64,000 nt of DNA. Origin: Pseudocercospora fijiensis CIRAD86. Its lineage: Eukaryota; Ascomycota; Dothideomycetes; Mycosphaerellales; Mycosphaerellaceae. The translations under genes were made by a program, and so were the position numbers. The notes below the pieces were generated by a model, which worked only from the letters and a program-made list of their open reading frames with translations, was not told where the DNA came from and did not search any database. This document shows positions 1 through 11,498 of the stretch, piece after piece (the stretch's first letter is position 1; each line of letters starts with the position of its first letter). Where the stretch lies: contig NW_006921533.1 in assembly GCF_000340215.1 (NCBI RefSeq), positions 373,616 to 437,615 on the forward strand. Reading direction: 5' to 3'.

Positions 1-15
1 GAGCTACTTCACCGT

Positions 16-1768
16 ATGCTCCTACCTACTGCGTGTTCTCAGATTTCGCTAACAGCTTTCAAGAGGCCTCAATCCATGGCTCCGGCGGTGAACATCAGTA
101 TAAGTGAAGATGGTCAAACCGACGGCCTGATCTTCCTAGGTCCATATGGAGCTTCTTACGCCGCAAGTGGAGCCCGGATCTACGATAAAATGGGAAATTT
201 GGTATGGGATGGTTTTGGTGCCATTCCTGCCACTGCTCATAACGTACACGTCTGCCAATACCGAGGATCGCCTCATCTGTGTATCAATCAGTGCATGGAT
301 CCGGTGGGATACGGCGTCTGTCAAGCTGCAATCCTGGATAGCAATTATCGCGTTGTACAGACTGTTCATACGGGAAGATCGGCTATGCCTGTGGATCAGC
401 ATGAGTTTCAGCTTCTGGATGATGGAAAGACTGCGATTGTCTCGTTCTATCATACGGTTCCCCATGATATGGCTTATTACAATTTTTCTGGCGGTTTGCC
501 GTATGTGATGCAGTCGGGTTTTCAGGAAATCGATGTTGAGTCTGGGGATGTGCTTTTTGAATGGTATTCTCTGAATCGTGAGTTTGCCCAATGCTGCAAG
601 GCGTCAGACACAGCAGTCTAGTCTCTGCGGTTCGCCGTGGAGCGGCATCTTATCTTCACACAGTTGCTAACCAATGTATCCTAGATGTCGACATATCCGA
701 AACTCACATTCTACCAAACTCCAGCGACGTATCAGGTAAGCAGAACGTGCTAATGCATTCTGTCAGCCTGCTCAATGAATACCAACAGGCTTTGGGACCA
801 GCGGCACATCTGGCTTCGATTATTTCCACATTAACAGTATCGACAAGTCTCCGTCTGGCAATTTTCTCGTCTCGGCCCGTCATACACACACAATCTACTA
901 CATCAACGCAACAGACCAAAACATAATCTGGAAAATGAGCTCCGAAGGGGATTCTACCTTCCCAATCGAACAAGGCTCCGCAAGCTTCAACTTCAGCTTC
1001 CAACACGATGCTCGTATCATAAGCGAAAATGCTACAACCATGGTAATATCATTCTTCGACAATGCCAGCAACGGATACAACCACGACATGGACACATCCC
1101 CAACATCTTCCGGAAAAATCGTAGCTATCGACTACGGAAAAGGCCTTGGAACTGCTTCCGCAAGACTCCTCAGTATAACTTACCCTCCACTAAGCACAAT
1201 CTCCGCATCCCAAGGAAACTCCCAAATCCTCCCGAACGGAAACATCTTCCACGGCTGGGGCGACGTCCCTGCCTTTTCCGAGCACACCCCAGACGGAACC
1301 GTCGTCCTCGCCGGCGAATTCTCTCAACCGGGTGGAGGAATGTTCAGCTACCGGGCCTTCACATTCGATAACTGGACATCCACTCCCTCCAACACCGTCC
1401 CTTCCGTCTACACCTACGCCCTCAACTCCACCGCTCCAACACACATCTACGCCTCCTGGAACGGCGCTACAACCGTCTCGACGTGGCGGTACTACGGCGC
1501 GCAAAAAATCGGGGATGATTTCGAAATCTTGGGGAATTCGAGTAAGAAGGGTTTCGAGACGGCGTGGGTTGCTCCGGGGTTTTATATGTGGGTTATGGTC
1601 GAGGCTGTAGCGGGGAATGGGTCGAGTTTGAGGAACTCTAGTTATCAGGCGACTTTTATGCCGAGTGAGCGGATGTTGCCTTCGTGTACGGAGTCCGGGT
1701 GCGATGTGCTGCCGACGAGTGGTGTGTATTTTGCTCCTGATGGGTCGGTGTATCGTGGTACGGATTAG
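16..1768 (+). CDS. Arylsulfotransferase (ASST)-family protein, 5' partial
   Basis: Family match is to fungal ASST proteins (Asst_2 type), beta-propeller proteins whose substrate in fungi is unknown. Three exons keep frame: 16-577, 685-735 and 789-1768, with introns starting GTGAGT (578) and GTAAGC (736). Visible family marks are a GLIFLGPYG strand near the start, IYDKMGNLVW, DQHEF, QEIDVESGDVLFEW, then after splicing an FHINSIDK segment, FQHDARI, FDNAS and a GWGDVP motif. Several N-x-S/T sites fit a secreted protein. The in-frame ATG at 16 is probably not the true start: family members have a signal peptide and another 50 or so residues, and an acceptor-like TTCTCAG at 36-42 suggests an upstream exon outside the window. 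The family call is secure; the function is not. Confidence 0.85.
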
Positions 1769-2159
1769 CATTGCTCGGTGGATGGGATAGAGGTAGTTCT
1801 TAATGTGATATCTGATAGAAAATTGGTGGATTGATGCAGTTTTCTCATCTTGCGTGATCACTGTGTCTGCGTCTGAGCATGAGCATACATAATGAAGCCG
1901 ATCGAGTGGGGCGAATTCTTCAGGAATGTACATGTGGGATGGGAAGGATTAAATGAGGTCGAGACATCCGGATTTGTTTCAGGCCAGCATGAATTCTATT
2001 CGACAGTCGTGAAACTAACGACTCTAGTCTGACCTGCAGACGCTGTATATTAAACAATACCCGAAATCTTCCGTCTCTTACCATGCCCGGACAAATTCTT
2101 TCCTCGAACATTTCCACTTCCGTGATCACCCTGGCGCCCATCCCATCTTTTGTCCCCGC

Positions 2160-2768
2160 CTAAAGCACACTAGACCTCCTCCTCCCCAACGTAGGCCTCC
2201 TACACCTCTGCTGCGCGGGCGTATCCTTCAACCTCTCCACAAAAGCCGCCTGCAACTGGCGATGCGAATTCTTCAAGAACCCCTTCACGAAACCCGCAAA
2301 CATCTTCTCCACTTTCGCATCACTCACAATCTGTACATACCACCCCGCCCCGGAATCTCCCACATGATCTGAATCTTTGGATCTGGTGCCTTCCCGTGAC
2401 GAATTGTCTCGTAACAACCTCCAGTGATTCGTACTGGTGAAACCTCCCGGTGCGTGCACGGTGATGGCGCAGCCGTTTTGTGTGGGGACGAAGTCGGCGC
2501 GGTATTTTACGCTGCCGGACCAGAGGGTTTTTGGGATGAAGGGGAGGTCGTCTTCGACTTCGTAGTACTTGACGGTTTCGGGTTCGTTGTTAAGGGTTTT
2601 GGGGTCGAGGTTTTTGGGTTGGGGTGGAGGGATTGGGCGACAGCCACGACAGTCGGGGGATAGGCGGACGACGAAGTCGAAGTCGTGGAGGAGCTCCAGG
2701 CCGGTGTCGATGGAGATGTTTGGAGGGAGGGGTGTTGATGAGGTGTGCTGGAATGTTGTTTCCCACAT
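2160..2768 (-). CDS. DUF7053 domain protein
   Basis: Single-exon gene of 202 residues starting at ATG 2768. It opens with the family pattern of a short beta strand then STPLPPNIS, followed by ELLHDFDFVVRLSP, a YYEV..DLPFIPKTLW motif, a VHAPGGF strand and a C-terminal helix FAGFVKGFLKNSHRQLQAAF. This fits the fungal DUF7053 family, which has a START/SRPBCC-like look; ligand and role are unknown. The C-terminal tail is rich in Arg and Ser. It is convergent with the ASST-like gene, 391 bp apart. Family assignment is from recognised motifs, not from a search. Confidence 0.8.
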   Translation of the reverse strand: MWETTFQHTSSTPLPPNISIDTGLELLHDFDFVVRLSPDCRGCRPIPPPQPKNLDPKTLNNEPETVKYYEVEDDLPFIPKTLWSGSVKYRADFVPTQNGCAITVHAPGGFTSTNHWRLLRDNSSREGTRSKDSDHVGDSGAGWYVQIVSDAKVEKMFAGFVKGFLKNSHRQLQAAFVERLKDTPAQQRCRRPTLGRRRSSVL

Positions 2769-4098
2769 GGTTGCTCTTGAGCACGGCCAATATCGAGATG
2801 TGGGAGGAGATAGGTGGTGGTAGGCGGCGTGTAGGTGAGGGATATGAGTTCTCTATGCTCTCCGACACATTTGTAATGCGTGCAGCATGATGTTGGAAGG
2901 AGTGGTCAACATGTTTCAAGCGGCAAACTCAGGTGTAGTGGTATCAGGTGGGGAGAACGTATGACGGAGTTGCTCGTTGAGTGCCGGCCGGCCATTGACC
3001 AATTGCATGTTGGCGCCATCTACGCCAGCGACCGCTTTTCGTTCGCTGCCACGCCGATGTCATGATGCTCATGACGGGAGAGATGCTGAGTGAAAGTGTG
3101 AGGTCCACAGCAGATGTCCCTCGAGATCTCGCATTGGCGGCTCGCCCCGAGGAGACATGGATGACCCGGCAAGGCTTGGCTGCCCAGGGCCTCCTTCTGC
3201 CAACATCGTCCTGCCGTGGTATCGATGTTGAGAGAATCGAGAGAATCGACATATGTGGACAATCCTGGCTGACCAGAAGAGGCAGTGCTCGATGCTACGC
3301 GTAATGGCGGACTGGGCGTATTGACGTGTGCTGCCTGGCCTTCGCGTGGGTCTTCGGCAGAACCACATGCTCACCGCACCATCAACGAACGTGTGCATCT
3401 GAACGAGCACCGCCTTTCCGATCGAGCCGAGCACAGAGGCAGCAACAGAGGGCCTGCTTCTTGGGTGGACGTGGACAGTAACGATGGCTGGAGATAGACT
3501 TGGGGGTGCTGGCTGAATAATGCGAGGAGATCAGAGCGGACAAGAGGTGCGGCAGGGAACGCTGTCAGCGAAGATGTTATACGACTGGGCCGAAGATACG
3601 CCTTCGGATCCTCAGCGTCCCATCACGATGAATCACTTCATGTCCTGCTTCGGACCAAGCGGCTGTTGGTAGACTTCTGTGGTATGAAGGGTAAGTCGAA
3701 TAATTTGCTGTGCCGCTCCTAGTTCGGAGTCCAGCAACCCCCAATGGAACGGCACTTGGAACATGCCGTACACCGCGCTACGTCCGGTAACCTCATGCCA
3801 TGCGGTCCCGTTTGTGATGTGCTCTACGTTGCTGGCTACCATCTGACTAACACCAGGTGACTTGGCGCGAACGTCACTTCGCTCGCATGACACCCGGATC
3901 GCACCGACATGCTTGGCCCTGGCGGTGTTCAAGACACTGAGAAGAACGTCAGCATAAAAGCAAATGAGCATCTCGTGGATATGGCTCTGATCCTGCTCAT
4001 AAACGAGCTGGAGAAGCTGGACACCCGGAGCTCATTACACCCCAAACCCATACACGGCCACGACTCCACATACTTCAACGACTTATCCAGCGAACACC
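2769..4098. other. Intergenic, no supported gene
   Basis: Overlapping short frames occur on both strands (for example 3062-3304 plus and 3633-3971 minus), but none shows a domain, signal peptide or convincing splice partner. I see no repeats or RNA gene. Confidence 0.5.
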
Positions 4099-4410
4099 AT
4101 GTTTGTCTGCTGCCAGTGCGGAAGTTGTATTACAAGCTGCTCCAACTGCACTCGTTGTACGCATCGCCAGTGTAGTGACTGCACAGGCTTCAGTGGCGAC
4201 TCTGCCAGCTTCGTAGACCGGAAAGATGTGACAGCTTTCGATGCCCCCGTGGTCACGGCCGTGGACGAACGTATACAGAAAATGACTGCCAGTCATACAG
4301 CCTTCTTAGCCGAGCATTGCTACTTGCAACACCAACATCATATACTTCGCAAGGGATTTGGAAAACGAAACGGAATTCGCGAACGCAGTGAAGTCAACCA
4401 TCAAAACTAG
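4099..4410 (+). CDS. Small cysteine-rich zinc-ribbon-like protein
   Basis: ORF of 103 residues with a good start context (ACACCATGT). The first 29 residues hold eight cysteines in CCQCG..C..CSNC..C..RQCSDC order. The closing C.HRxCxxC pattern is seen in many small fungal zinc-ribbon proteins of unknown role, where paired CxxC knuckles bind zinc. The remainder is helical and featureless and may include an unrecognised intron. It could be a remnant of a larger protein. Function unknown; reality of the gene rests on the cysteine spacing alone. Confidence 0.4.
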   Translation: MFVCCQCGSCITSCSNCTRCTHRQCSDCTGFSGDSASFVDRKDVTAFDAPVVTAVDERIQKMTASHTAFLAEHCYLQHQHHILRKGFGKRNGIRERSEVNHQN

Positions 4411-5004
4411 GACCATCCAGGCCGCCATCACGCGCTCACAAGGTATTGTAGACACACTGGTCCTGGTGACAGGCATCCTGTGAATTGGAAAAGTCGGCTA
4501 GCGATATAGACTCACGACGGCCACACAACAGGTTGGAGAAGCAAGGCCCAGTCCGTGGATGAGGAATTGAGATCTGTAACATGAGATGCATCGTCGGCGT
4601 GCCGAGACAGTGTTGTCGTTCGCCGTCTGGTTCTGGGAGCTCTAGCAACGATGTACAGAGCGCAACAAGGCTGTACGGCGATCCGCGAAGTCCCGGAAAT
4701 AGAGTGACAAGGCTCATCGGCATCTGCACTGTGTTTCTCGGTTGTCTCACAATCACGATTGGGGATTGACGGGCCGGCTGCGACTTTTTATAATCATTGG
4801 ATCTGACTCAGCTTGAGGGGTTTCTATGCCGCATTGAGGCCAGCAACGAAATGAGGCCAGCAATGAAATGCTGGCCATTCTTGCAGCAAGCTATATTCGG
4901 CCGATTGCGTCTCGAGTATCACTCCGAGTGTCCACAGCAAGCTGACGTGTTGGTTTAAAGCGAGCGACAAGCCGTCACCTCCAAGCAATGAGGAGATAAC
5001 AGCC
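4411..5004. other. Intergenic; TATA-like site and short tandem repeat
   Basis: A TTTTTATAA box lies at about 4784-4792, upstream of the F-box-like fragment. At about 4836-4869 a 17-bp unit beginning GAGGCCAGCAA is repeated twice in tandem. No gene is supported. Confidence 0.4.
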
Positions 5005-5382
5005 TTGCTAGACGTCGGGCCGGACCAAAATCGCGGTGATGTCGATTTGAGGCTAATACCATGTGAATTGCGCCAACACCCCGATCGGCGCCATTTCCCT
5101 CTCCTGTCCTTGCCAAGGGAGCTTCGGGACCGTATCATCAAATTCGTCATCGACGATGTGCCAGCGATCATTGGTCTGGATAGACACGATTGCACGCTTG
5201 CGCTACTCCATGCCTGCTCTCAGATAAGGAGCGAGACTGCCGAGATGCTGCACGGTGGCCAAACGATCCTCATGTCACGATGTCGCTATAACTTCCCCAG
5301 CCTCGACACAATGGACCGTCACCTTCGGAAATATGTAAGGGTCATCTTGAGCGATCTAGAGTCTAGACAAGGCTTCTTGTGA
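5005..5382 (+). pseudogene. F-box/2EXR-like gene fragment
   Basis: The open frame carries LLSLPRELRDRIIKFV followed 40 residues later by LLHACSQIRSE, the paired signature of fungal F-box-like/2EXR proteins. There is no ATG ahead of the motif in this frame (the frame opens at TTG) and it stops 60 residues after the second motif, far short of the usual 200-400 residues. It resembles the intact gene at 9819-10505 in order of motifs. Either a 5' exon is missed or this is a decayed paralogue; I favour decay. Confidence 0.45.
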
Positions 5383-5679
5383 TCCACGAACAAAAGCCTC
5401 ACGGAGGGATGAGCGACATGGGTTCCGAGATGGTACCTTCTTTATCAAGCGGATAATTGAGTCTGGTACACGTCAACCAGATTGCGACATGAACTCGAGA
5501 GGAAAATGGCATCCATTGCTGATCTTAAAAGGGGCTGATCATGATGTTTGGCACTTATGATTGCATGAGTGTCTGATGCGGGCAGCAACTCAATTTCCAC
5601 CACAGCAGCTATCGCCTCATTGCATCCTAGGCCTTCCTCGCAACCAGCTGTCGGTCTTCATAGCGATAACAAAACATCA

Positions 5680-6469
5680 TCAACAACTCCCAAATCCAAC
5701 TTGAATCTTCCTATTCAACACCCCTAAATCTCTACTCCTACTCCAATTCCCACTTTCCCCAACCCCAACCCCCGTCAAATCCCCCAAATGCAACCTCGAA
5801 CACTGCTCCATAACTTCCTCCATCCCATCCACAACCTTTCTCTTCCCATTCCCATTCCCATTCCCACCCAACAACCTCCCCGCCCTCCTCCCCAAAAACA
5901 CACACCACCCCATCCCAACCTCCTCCGTAGTCCAAACCTCCCCCAAATGCCTCCCCAGAATCTCCTCATGACTAATCCACTCCTTCCCCTCCGCCCCAAA
6001 ATACGGAAACCTATGCCTCAACCTCTGAAAACTCCAAACCCAATCCCGAAATTCCCGCTCCGTTTCCCTTTCGAAACAGCGTCGTGGGATCCACGCGTTG
6101 GATAATAAATCGAATTCACAACTTTTCGCTATCGCTTCGGATACCGAGGATCCGCAATTTTGAGGCGGCGTCGAAGGGGATGATTGCTGGCAGGAGAGGA
6201 AGCCCAGAAAGAAGACTAGGAGGAAGGAGGTGAAGAGGAGGCAGAGTTTCCAGAGGGTTTGGATTCGGGATCTTTGGGCGCGCAGGACGGTTTCGTGTTC
6301 GGGGGTGCCGGGGGAGGTGGTGGTTGAGGGGTCGTAGTCGTGGTAGCGGGAGACTTGTTTTCTGGGAAAAGGTGGTGGTGTTAGAGATGGGGAGCAGGTT
6401 TTGGGGTTGGGATGGTACCTACCGTGAAGGAATTGCTAGGCGGGCGGGCATTTTGCCGTCTTTTTTCAT
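5680..6469 (-). CDS. UstYa-related single-pass membrane protein lacking the His motifs
   Basis: Two exons: 6423-6469 (ATG at 6469) and 5680-6361, joined across a 61-bp intron with GTAGGT donor, CTAAC branch and CAG acceptor; product 242 residues. It has a basic N-terminus, one membrane helix at about residues 52-72, then CGSSVSEAIAKSC-FD-W-P-RCFE. That matches the fungal CGxSxxEAxxxGCxFDxxxxxWxPxxC family commonly found with UstYa-like (DUF3328) proteins. Typical members then carry EYHxxHC and HTxHC. Here the equivalent positions read VGMGWC and VMEQC, so both His pairs appear lost while the cysteines remain. A (Gly-Asn)n stretch comes from a CCCATT simple repeat at 5845-5870. Splicing and family are convincing; enzyme activity is doubtful. 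Confidence 0.75.
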
Positions 6470-7515
6470 GATGTTGCTAGGAAGTGTACTCTACGCGGGT
6501 CGTGTTTTGGTGTTGTTCATGATGGAAAGGCAAGGTGTTGAAGCTCCATGGCTGTGAAAGCTCGCTTGCAGGTGTCAATAGTCAAAAGAGACAATGGGCA
6601 AAGGAAGGGCTGTTGACTTTCAGGAAACAGGGCTTTGCTTCTCTGCTCTTTGTCTATAAGCGCTGCTTACACGCGAGGAGAACGACCTGTGGCTGCGTCC
6701 TCACAGTTCATAACGATCGCCAGGAATCAGTGACGTGACCAGTTCGAGGAGAGCACCGACTCTCCAGCAGCCACATGGAAAATCTATGGCAGACATAACA
6801 TTGCGTTCCGATTCTCCATGATGACTCCATGCCACGATCCATGACCTGCGAGCTGCCAGGTTGAATGGGCATTCGCAAATCCATGCGGTGCTCGCCCATG
6901 CTAAGGTGGAGGACATCGGCACCGCCAGAAATTCGAACATCGCTTAGCGTGACGCATGCCAGCTCCAATCAAACATGAAGGAGCTGCTGTTTCCAGCGCA
7001 CTGGACATGATCAAGCATCAATGCCTTCCGCGTGTGATAATGCTGCATGCCGAATGCGATCGATGTCATGGTCTGTGGTGGCCTGTTCGGCATCCACGCA
7101 TTACGCGCTGGTATCACGCTGCAAGACTTCCCATCTATACATTCCTGTACGCTGCGGCATAACACTCTGCGTCGTCAACGATATCTCCATGGTGCTGAGC
7201 GTTGTGAGAGTCACTCGGTAGCCTGCTGCAGATGGCAATTTTCACCGGCGCGCTGTTGTCTTGGCGGAGGTCGTGCCTGGTGCGGTTTCGTTATTGCATT
7301 TCCAGTAGAGTCAAGCTGATACTGGACTCTCCGTAAGGACGTTGCGTTGCGTTGGACCAGTTGCATTGCGATGCGACCTCGAAGCAGTCAGAGTCTCGGA
7401 GATGGCAATGCCATGATGCGCCCAAGCAATGATCCTTCACGGGCAGAAGACACCTGATGCGCCTTCACCCCAGAAACATGTAAGACTTTGGCAGGCAGTC
7501 ATGATAATATACCGC
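6470..7515. other. Intergenic, no supported gene
   Basis: Only short overlapping frames without domains. This stretch holds the promoter of the 5680-6469 gene and the 3' flank of the ARL3 gene. No repeats seen. Confidence 0.5.
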
Positions 7516-8172
7516 TCAGCGCATGACTGGTGGCCTGGCTTCCTTATTCCATTTGACTCTTGAGCACAACCACTCGACAGCCTCTTTGACTCCGGTACCG
7601 GTCAAGGCACTCAACGGCAGGACTCTGCTGTCTCGCACGTTCTGCCCCTTCTCGCCTTCGAATACCTTTCTGACTAAGCCTTCTTTGATCCTCACAACCT
7701 CTACGCAGTCTTCTCGATCTTGCTTGTTTGCGAGTACCAGCACGGGTACTCCTTCGGTCGATTCGTTTTGCAGCACGTCTTCCAACACCAACTTGCATTC
7801 TCCCAGTCTCCCTTCGTCGTCTGAAGCACCTTTCTCCGAAAGACGCGCAATGTCGGCGTCGCCAATGTCCGTGCTATCAATCACGAAGACAATCGCGTGA
7901 CAGCTGCTGTAGTAGCTGTGCCATAGATTTCGCAATGAATGTTGCCCACCGACGTCCCAGATGCGCAGGTAGAGCTCTGGCATATCGATCAAGCTGACAT
8001 TTTGGCCCACTGTCGGTACAGTCTTCAGCTTCGCTTCATGTGCTGGGTTGTACAATGCCTTGATCTGTTCGAGCAGGGTCGTTTTGCCGGCATTGTCGAG
8101 TCCGAGCAGGAGAATCGAATATTCTTCCTTGCTGGTCGCGTGGAGGTAGAGTGACTTGACGAGATGATACAT
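7516..8172 (-). CDS. arl3: ADP-ribosylation factor-like GTPase, ARL3/ARFRP1 type
   Basis: Small GTPase of the Golgi pathway; in yeast Arl3 recruits Arl1 and GRIP golgins to the trans-Golgi. The start is set at ATG 8172 because the product then begins MYHLVKSLY, matching the conserved Arl3/ARFRP1 amino end. The longer frame to 8250 opens only at GTG. The 218-residue protein has the P-loop GLDNAGKT (24-31), switch region PTVGQN, WDVGGQ (72-77) and NKQD (149-152), then SALTGTGV near the end. There is no Gly2, so it is not myristoylated; Met-Tyr fits a NatC acetylation start as known for Arl3 (inference). An acidic Asp/Glu-rich insert follows the VIDSTD strand. No intron is visible. Divergent from the eS25 gene, 253 bp apart. 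Confidence 0.92.
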   Translation of the reverse strand: MYHLVKSLYLHATSKEEYSILLLGLDNAGKTTLLEQIKALYNPAHEAKLKTVPTVGQNVSLIDMPELYLRIWDVGGQHSLRNLWHSYYSSCHAIVFVIDSTDIGDADIARLSEKGASDDEGRLGECKLVLEDVLQNESTEGVPVLVLANKQDREDCVEVVRIKEGLVRKVFEGEKGQNVRDSRVLPLSALTGTGVKEAVEWLCSRVKWNKEARPPVMR

Positions 8173-8425
8173 CTCTGCTATCGGTGATCGACGTATCGCA
8201 TTGCTGGTGAAAGCCTCAGTCAGCGAGACGCGGTTTGGTTGTACAGACACTTGGCTGGATTATCTCCGTAGAGCTAACGGCATGTGATTGCGAGCCTGAA
8301 TTCGTGCCTGACTTTCTCACTTCACGTGACGACTGCCCACTTGGCTTGGCGCTCGAAAATGGGAAGTCACTTCGCTTGATGTTGGAGCATCGACTTCTCC
8401 GACCACTGCACAAGACACAGCAACC
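8173..8425. promoter_or_regulatory. Shared divergent promoter of arl3 and rps25
   Basis: The 253 bp between the two start codons must hold both promoters. A CACGTG E-box lies at about 8323-8328. A pyrimidine-rich stretch just precedes the eS25 start. Regulatory assignment is from position only. Confidence 0.5.
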
Positions 8426-8912
8426 ATGGCGCCAGCAGCAACCGGAGGCAAGAAGCAAAAGAAGAAGTGGTCCAAGGGCAAGGGTACGACTCTCTCCATT
8501 CGATCACCAACGATCCCGCGCACCGCCAAATACTGCACTGCACTACACCGCACCGCACGCACATATCGCTAACACAGATTCTCTTCCACAGTCAAGGACA
8601 AGGCCAACCACGCCGTCGTGCTCGACAAGAACACCAACGAGAAGCTGCAGAAGGATGTGCAGTCGTACCGCCTCATCACCGTCGCCGTCCTCGTCGACAG
8701 ACTGAAGATCAACGGCTCATTAGCGCGCAAGGCCCTGAACGACTTGGAGGAGAGGGGAGTCATCAAGAAGGTTGTCGCTCACAGCGCGGGTAACATTTAC
8801 AGTGAGTACAATCTGTGTCATGCACATCGGTGCAATGTTCAGCGCTTTGGATGGGCTTTGGCTGACACTGGCCTTTTCCCCAGCTCGAGCTGTTGGCGGT
8901 GCTAGCGACTAA
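8426..8912 (+). CDS. rps25: 40S ribosomal protein eS25
   Basis: Three exons: 8426-8483, 8592-8801 and 8884-8912, with GTACGA and GTGAGT donors and CAG acceptors, giving 98 residues, the usual eS25 length. The lysine-rich head (KKQKKKWSKGK) is followed by the winged-helix body with AVVLDK, SYRLITVAVLVDRLKINGS and GVIKKVVAHS, and ends IYTRAVGGASD across the last splice. It is a structural protein of the small ribosomal subunit head. Both introns start early and late in the gene as is common for fungal ribosomal protein genes. Confidence 0.95.
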
Positions 8913-9818
8913 GCGATTCGTTTCGGGATGCATACTCTGAGCACAATGCAGTATCCATGGCGCAAGGCAATGGGAATGGGATTGCTTCCTACACTAGGAG
9001 CAGAGGTATGATGAGGCACGATGTCCAGCGTTCAGCCGTGATGGCGGCTCGAGACAGTGCCAGCCTTCGGTAGCCCAGACAGACAGCTGCCACGAAATGA
9101 AGAGACTTGATTGCTACGAACTTACGAGTGCCGGCCCCGATGGTTTCAGTATCAGAGCATACATCCGGTGGCGAGTTGGAGGCACTGTGGTGTACAGCAA
9201 CTTTCTGCAGAGCCCGCCATATCTACTAACCTTCTGGTCTTCGCTTCCGATGACGATTGTTCTGCTGATCAGGGTCACAGCCACCAAAGTTCCAGTATAA
9301 AATATGCTCTCTAGACCTGCACCATTTGCGGGGTTCAAGAGACCGCTCTTGCCTCTCCACGGATTGTAGTAGGCTTCCGTCGAGAAGCATCTCGCGACTA
9401 CAACAGCGGCCAGTGTCTCGTTACACCAAACCTTTCCGAGTTTGGACGTGCCAATGGTTGCTAAATCAAATGTCGATGATTAGAACCTGCTGAGTGCTAA
9501 CAGGAACTAAAGAAATGCCGGACCGGCGTCTTACTCCTCGCTTCTCAAGTCCCGAAAAGGCCCACGGCTCCCGATCGATGTGATTACGCCTAAGGACGCA
9601 AATAATAGGACTAGCCCACCAGCTTTGGAGACAATTAGAGGCTCGCAAATATACCAGACTCAAGCACAACACCGCTGCAACGCCAAGGAAACCCAAAGGA
9701 TCGATTCATCGGCAACCATGCACTGGACAATTGCTCGTAAATACTTTCTATAGTCTCAATACTGTCGATATCTCGAAAATTCTCCCCAAACCCCGAAGAA
9801 CGCAACAAATCAACCACA
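8913..9818. other. Intergenic, no supported gene
   Basis: Contains the eS25 3' flank and only short frames without domain signatures. Nothing else recognised. Confidence 0.5.
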
Positions 9819-10505
9819 CTACACACACCCAGCAACCCTAAACGTCCCAAAAGCATCAACATACCTCGCACACCTCTTCCCTTCCTCAATCCCAAACCCA
9901 TCAATATACCCCACCGTCCACGTCCCCTCTTGCATAAAACTCACCGCATCCAACTCCCTCGCCCTCGCCACAGCCTGTTCCTTCGTCCCATAAGAATCCC
10001 ACAACCAATGCACCCTCTTCACATACTTTTTATGCGCCTGACAAAAACCTTGGAAAAATTTCTTCTCGTACGAAGGAGATGGGGCGCCGCCCGCTAGGAT
10101 GAGTTTTCGCGAATAGAAAATTTGCGCGAATTCGTCGCGGAGTTGGGAGCTTACGGATAACAAGGAGGGAAGGGGAGACCGTCGGGCGTCTAAAGGTGGT
10201 GGGGAGGCGTCGGAGATGAAGGTGAGGATTATGTCTCGGAGTTCTCTTGGGAGGTGGAGGAGGGGGGATGTGAATTTGTTTTTGGAGCGGAGGGATTGGT
10301 ATTGGGAGTCTGGTTTGGGAATTGAGGGTTCCGTGTTGGAGATGTTTTCGATGTGGATTGGGAGGTCGATGTGGCGATTGATGTAATCCACGGCCCCCTT
10401 GCCGACGTTGCGATATGTTGTCTACGAGTTGTCATCATCAGTACTGTGTAAGGTCAAGTTGGATGGGTTCTTGGCGCTCACATGAGGTGCTGTCGTGACT
10501 TCCAT
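9819..10505 (-). CDS. F-box/2EXR-like protein
   Basis: Modelled as two exons: 10482-10505 (ATG at 10505, eight codons, GTGAGC donor) and 9819-10421 (acceptor CGTAG), giving 208 residues. Near residue 60 it has SPLLHLPRELRDIILTFI, then LLSVSSQLRDEFAQIFY, the pattern of fungal F-box-like/2EXR proteins that may serve as substrate adaptors of SCF ubiquitin ligases (inference). The short first exon is chosen because the long frame has no ATG before a stop. It resembles the fragment at 5005-5382 and the gene at 11396-11968, which suggests a local family expansion. Confidence 0.65.
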
Positions 10506-10979
10506 CTTCGGGTGAGAACGTGCCGGGCTATCCTCGCGGAATTGGTAAGGTTGCAAGTCAAGGTACTGAGCTGAGCATGTGTCTGGAAGACAAAGTCACG
10601 GATATGTGAAAGTTGATTGACTACACGACTCCTCTTCAGGGCAGGCGAGCACGCGGTCTAGAACTCCACAGCCTCGGTTCTCCACTCAGCTGAAAGTACC
10701 ACAACGCGAAGGAGGAGAATGGTCACAATCTGACTTGTACTGTTAAACACCATGTTGATTTCGGTAGTGGCGTTCCAAATGAAGTGCGTCGGGACTCCCG
10801 TGATAATGGAAGGGGCCTTACACACATTATTGTGTGCTCCTATTGCGCACTCGCTCCCTGATAGGCCGTGGTTATCTACACAGCTAATGTTGTAGATAGT
10901 GTCTTTGGAGGCGCCAAAGATTGGCATTTGAAGTTTGGCTGCTGCGAATCTACATAGTCTCCTCCCAACGCCTTCTTGC
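10506..10979. other. Intergenic with one weak frame
   Basis: A minus-strand frame at 10658-10927 (89 residues, four cysteines, several N-x-S/T sites, hydrophobic C-terminus) has no signal peptide and no family I know. I do not call it a gene. Confidence 0.3.
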
Positions 10980-11498
10980 CTACCGCATCGCCTCCTTTGC
11001 GTAGAATTTAGGATCAGTCATCAGGCATGCAATCAAGATCCCCCACCTCAAAGGCAGTAGCAAGAAGTAAGTTGCCCAGCGAACCAGAGGTCGGATGCAG
11101 TATCTGTCCAGGACCGTTTCGCTGATGTAGTTTTTCCGGATATGTTCACCGAGGAAGCATACCCCGAATAGCAACTGCAGGGAAAAAATATAAGCCCAGC
11201 TGAAGTGCCATACAAGTCTACGTGATACGACTCGGTAAGTCCATCGTGACCAAGGTTCCTGAGGTCGAATGTGAAGCCAGAGATTTTTAAGAAGTCGAGC
11301 TGCTTCCTGGCCATTTCTGACCGGGGTGACTTTGAAAGTGTTCAGTTTCGACACCATCCCACTGGAACAGGTCTCGCATTCGATCGCGTCGCTGTTCATA
11401 ATCTTCCGGGGTTGCATGGTGCAGGTGCCAAAGTTGATCTCGAAGGGTTCCATGTCCCTATCTCTGGACCAAGTCGTTCCTGGTGTTGACAATTCCAT
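10980..11498 (-). pseudogene. Possible frameshifted C-terminal part of the F-box-like gene
   Basis: This 172-codon frame overlaps the 3' end of the F-box-like frame at 11396-11968 by about 100 bp in another frame. It is open upstream of its own ATG to about 11540. It encodes a basic Trp-rich section, then hydrophobic stretches including FSWAYIFSLQLLFGVCFLG and WATYFLLLPLRWGILIACL. No canonical GT..AG intron that joins the two frames was found. Either a real frameshift divides one gene or this is an unrelated small membrane protein. Low certainty. Confidence 0.3.

Noticed and set aside
1190..1933. Long minus-strand frame of 247 codons
   Set aside because: Shadow of the ASST exon; no domain, Arg/His-rich composition from the complementary strand of Thr/Ser codons.
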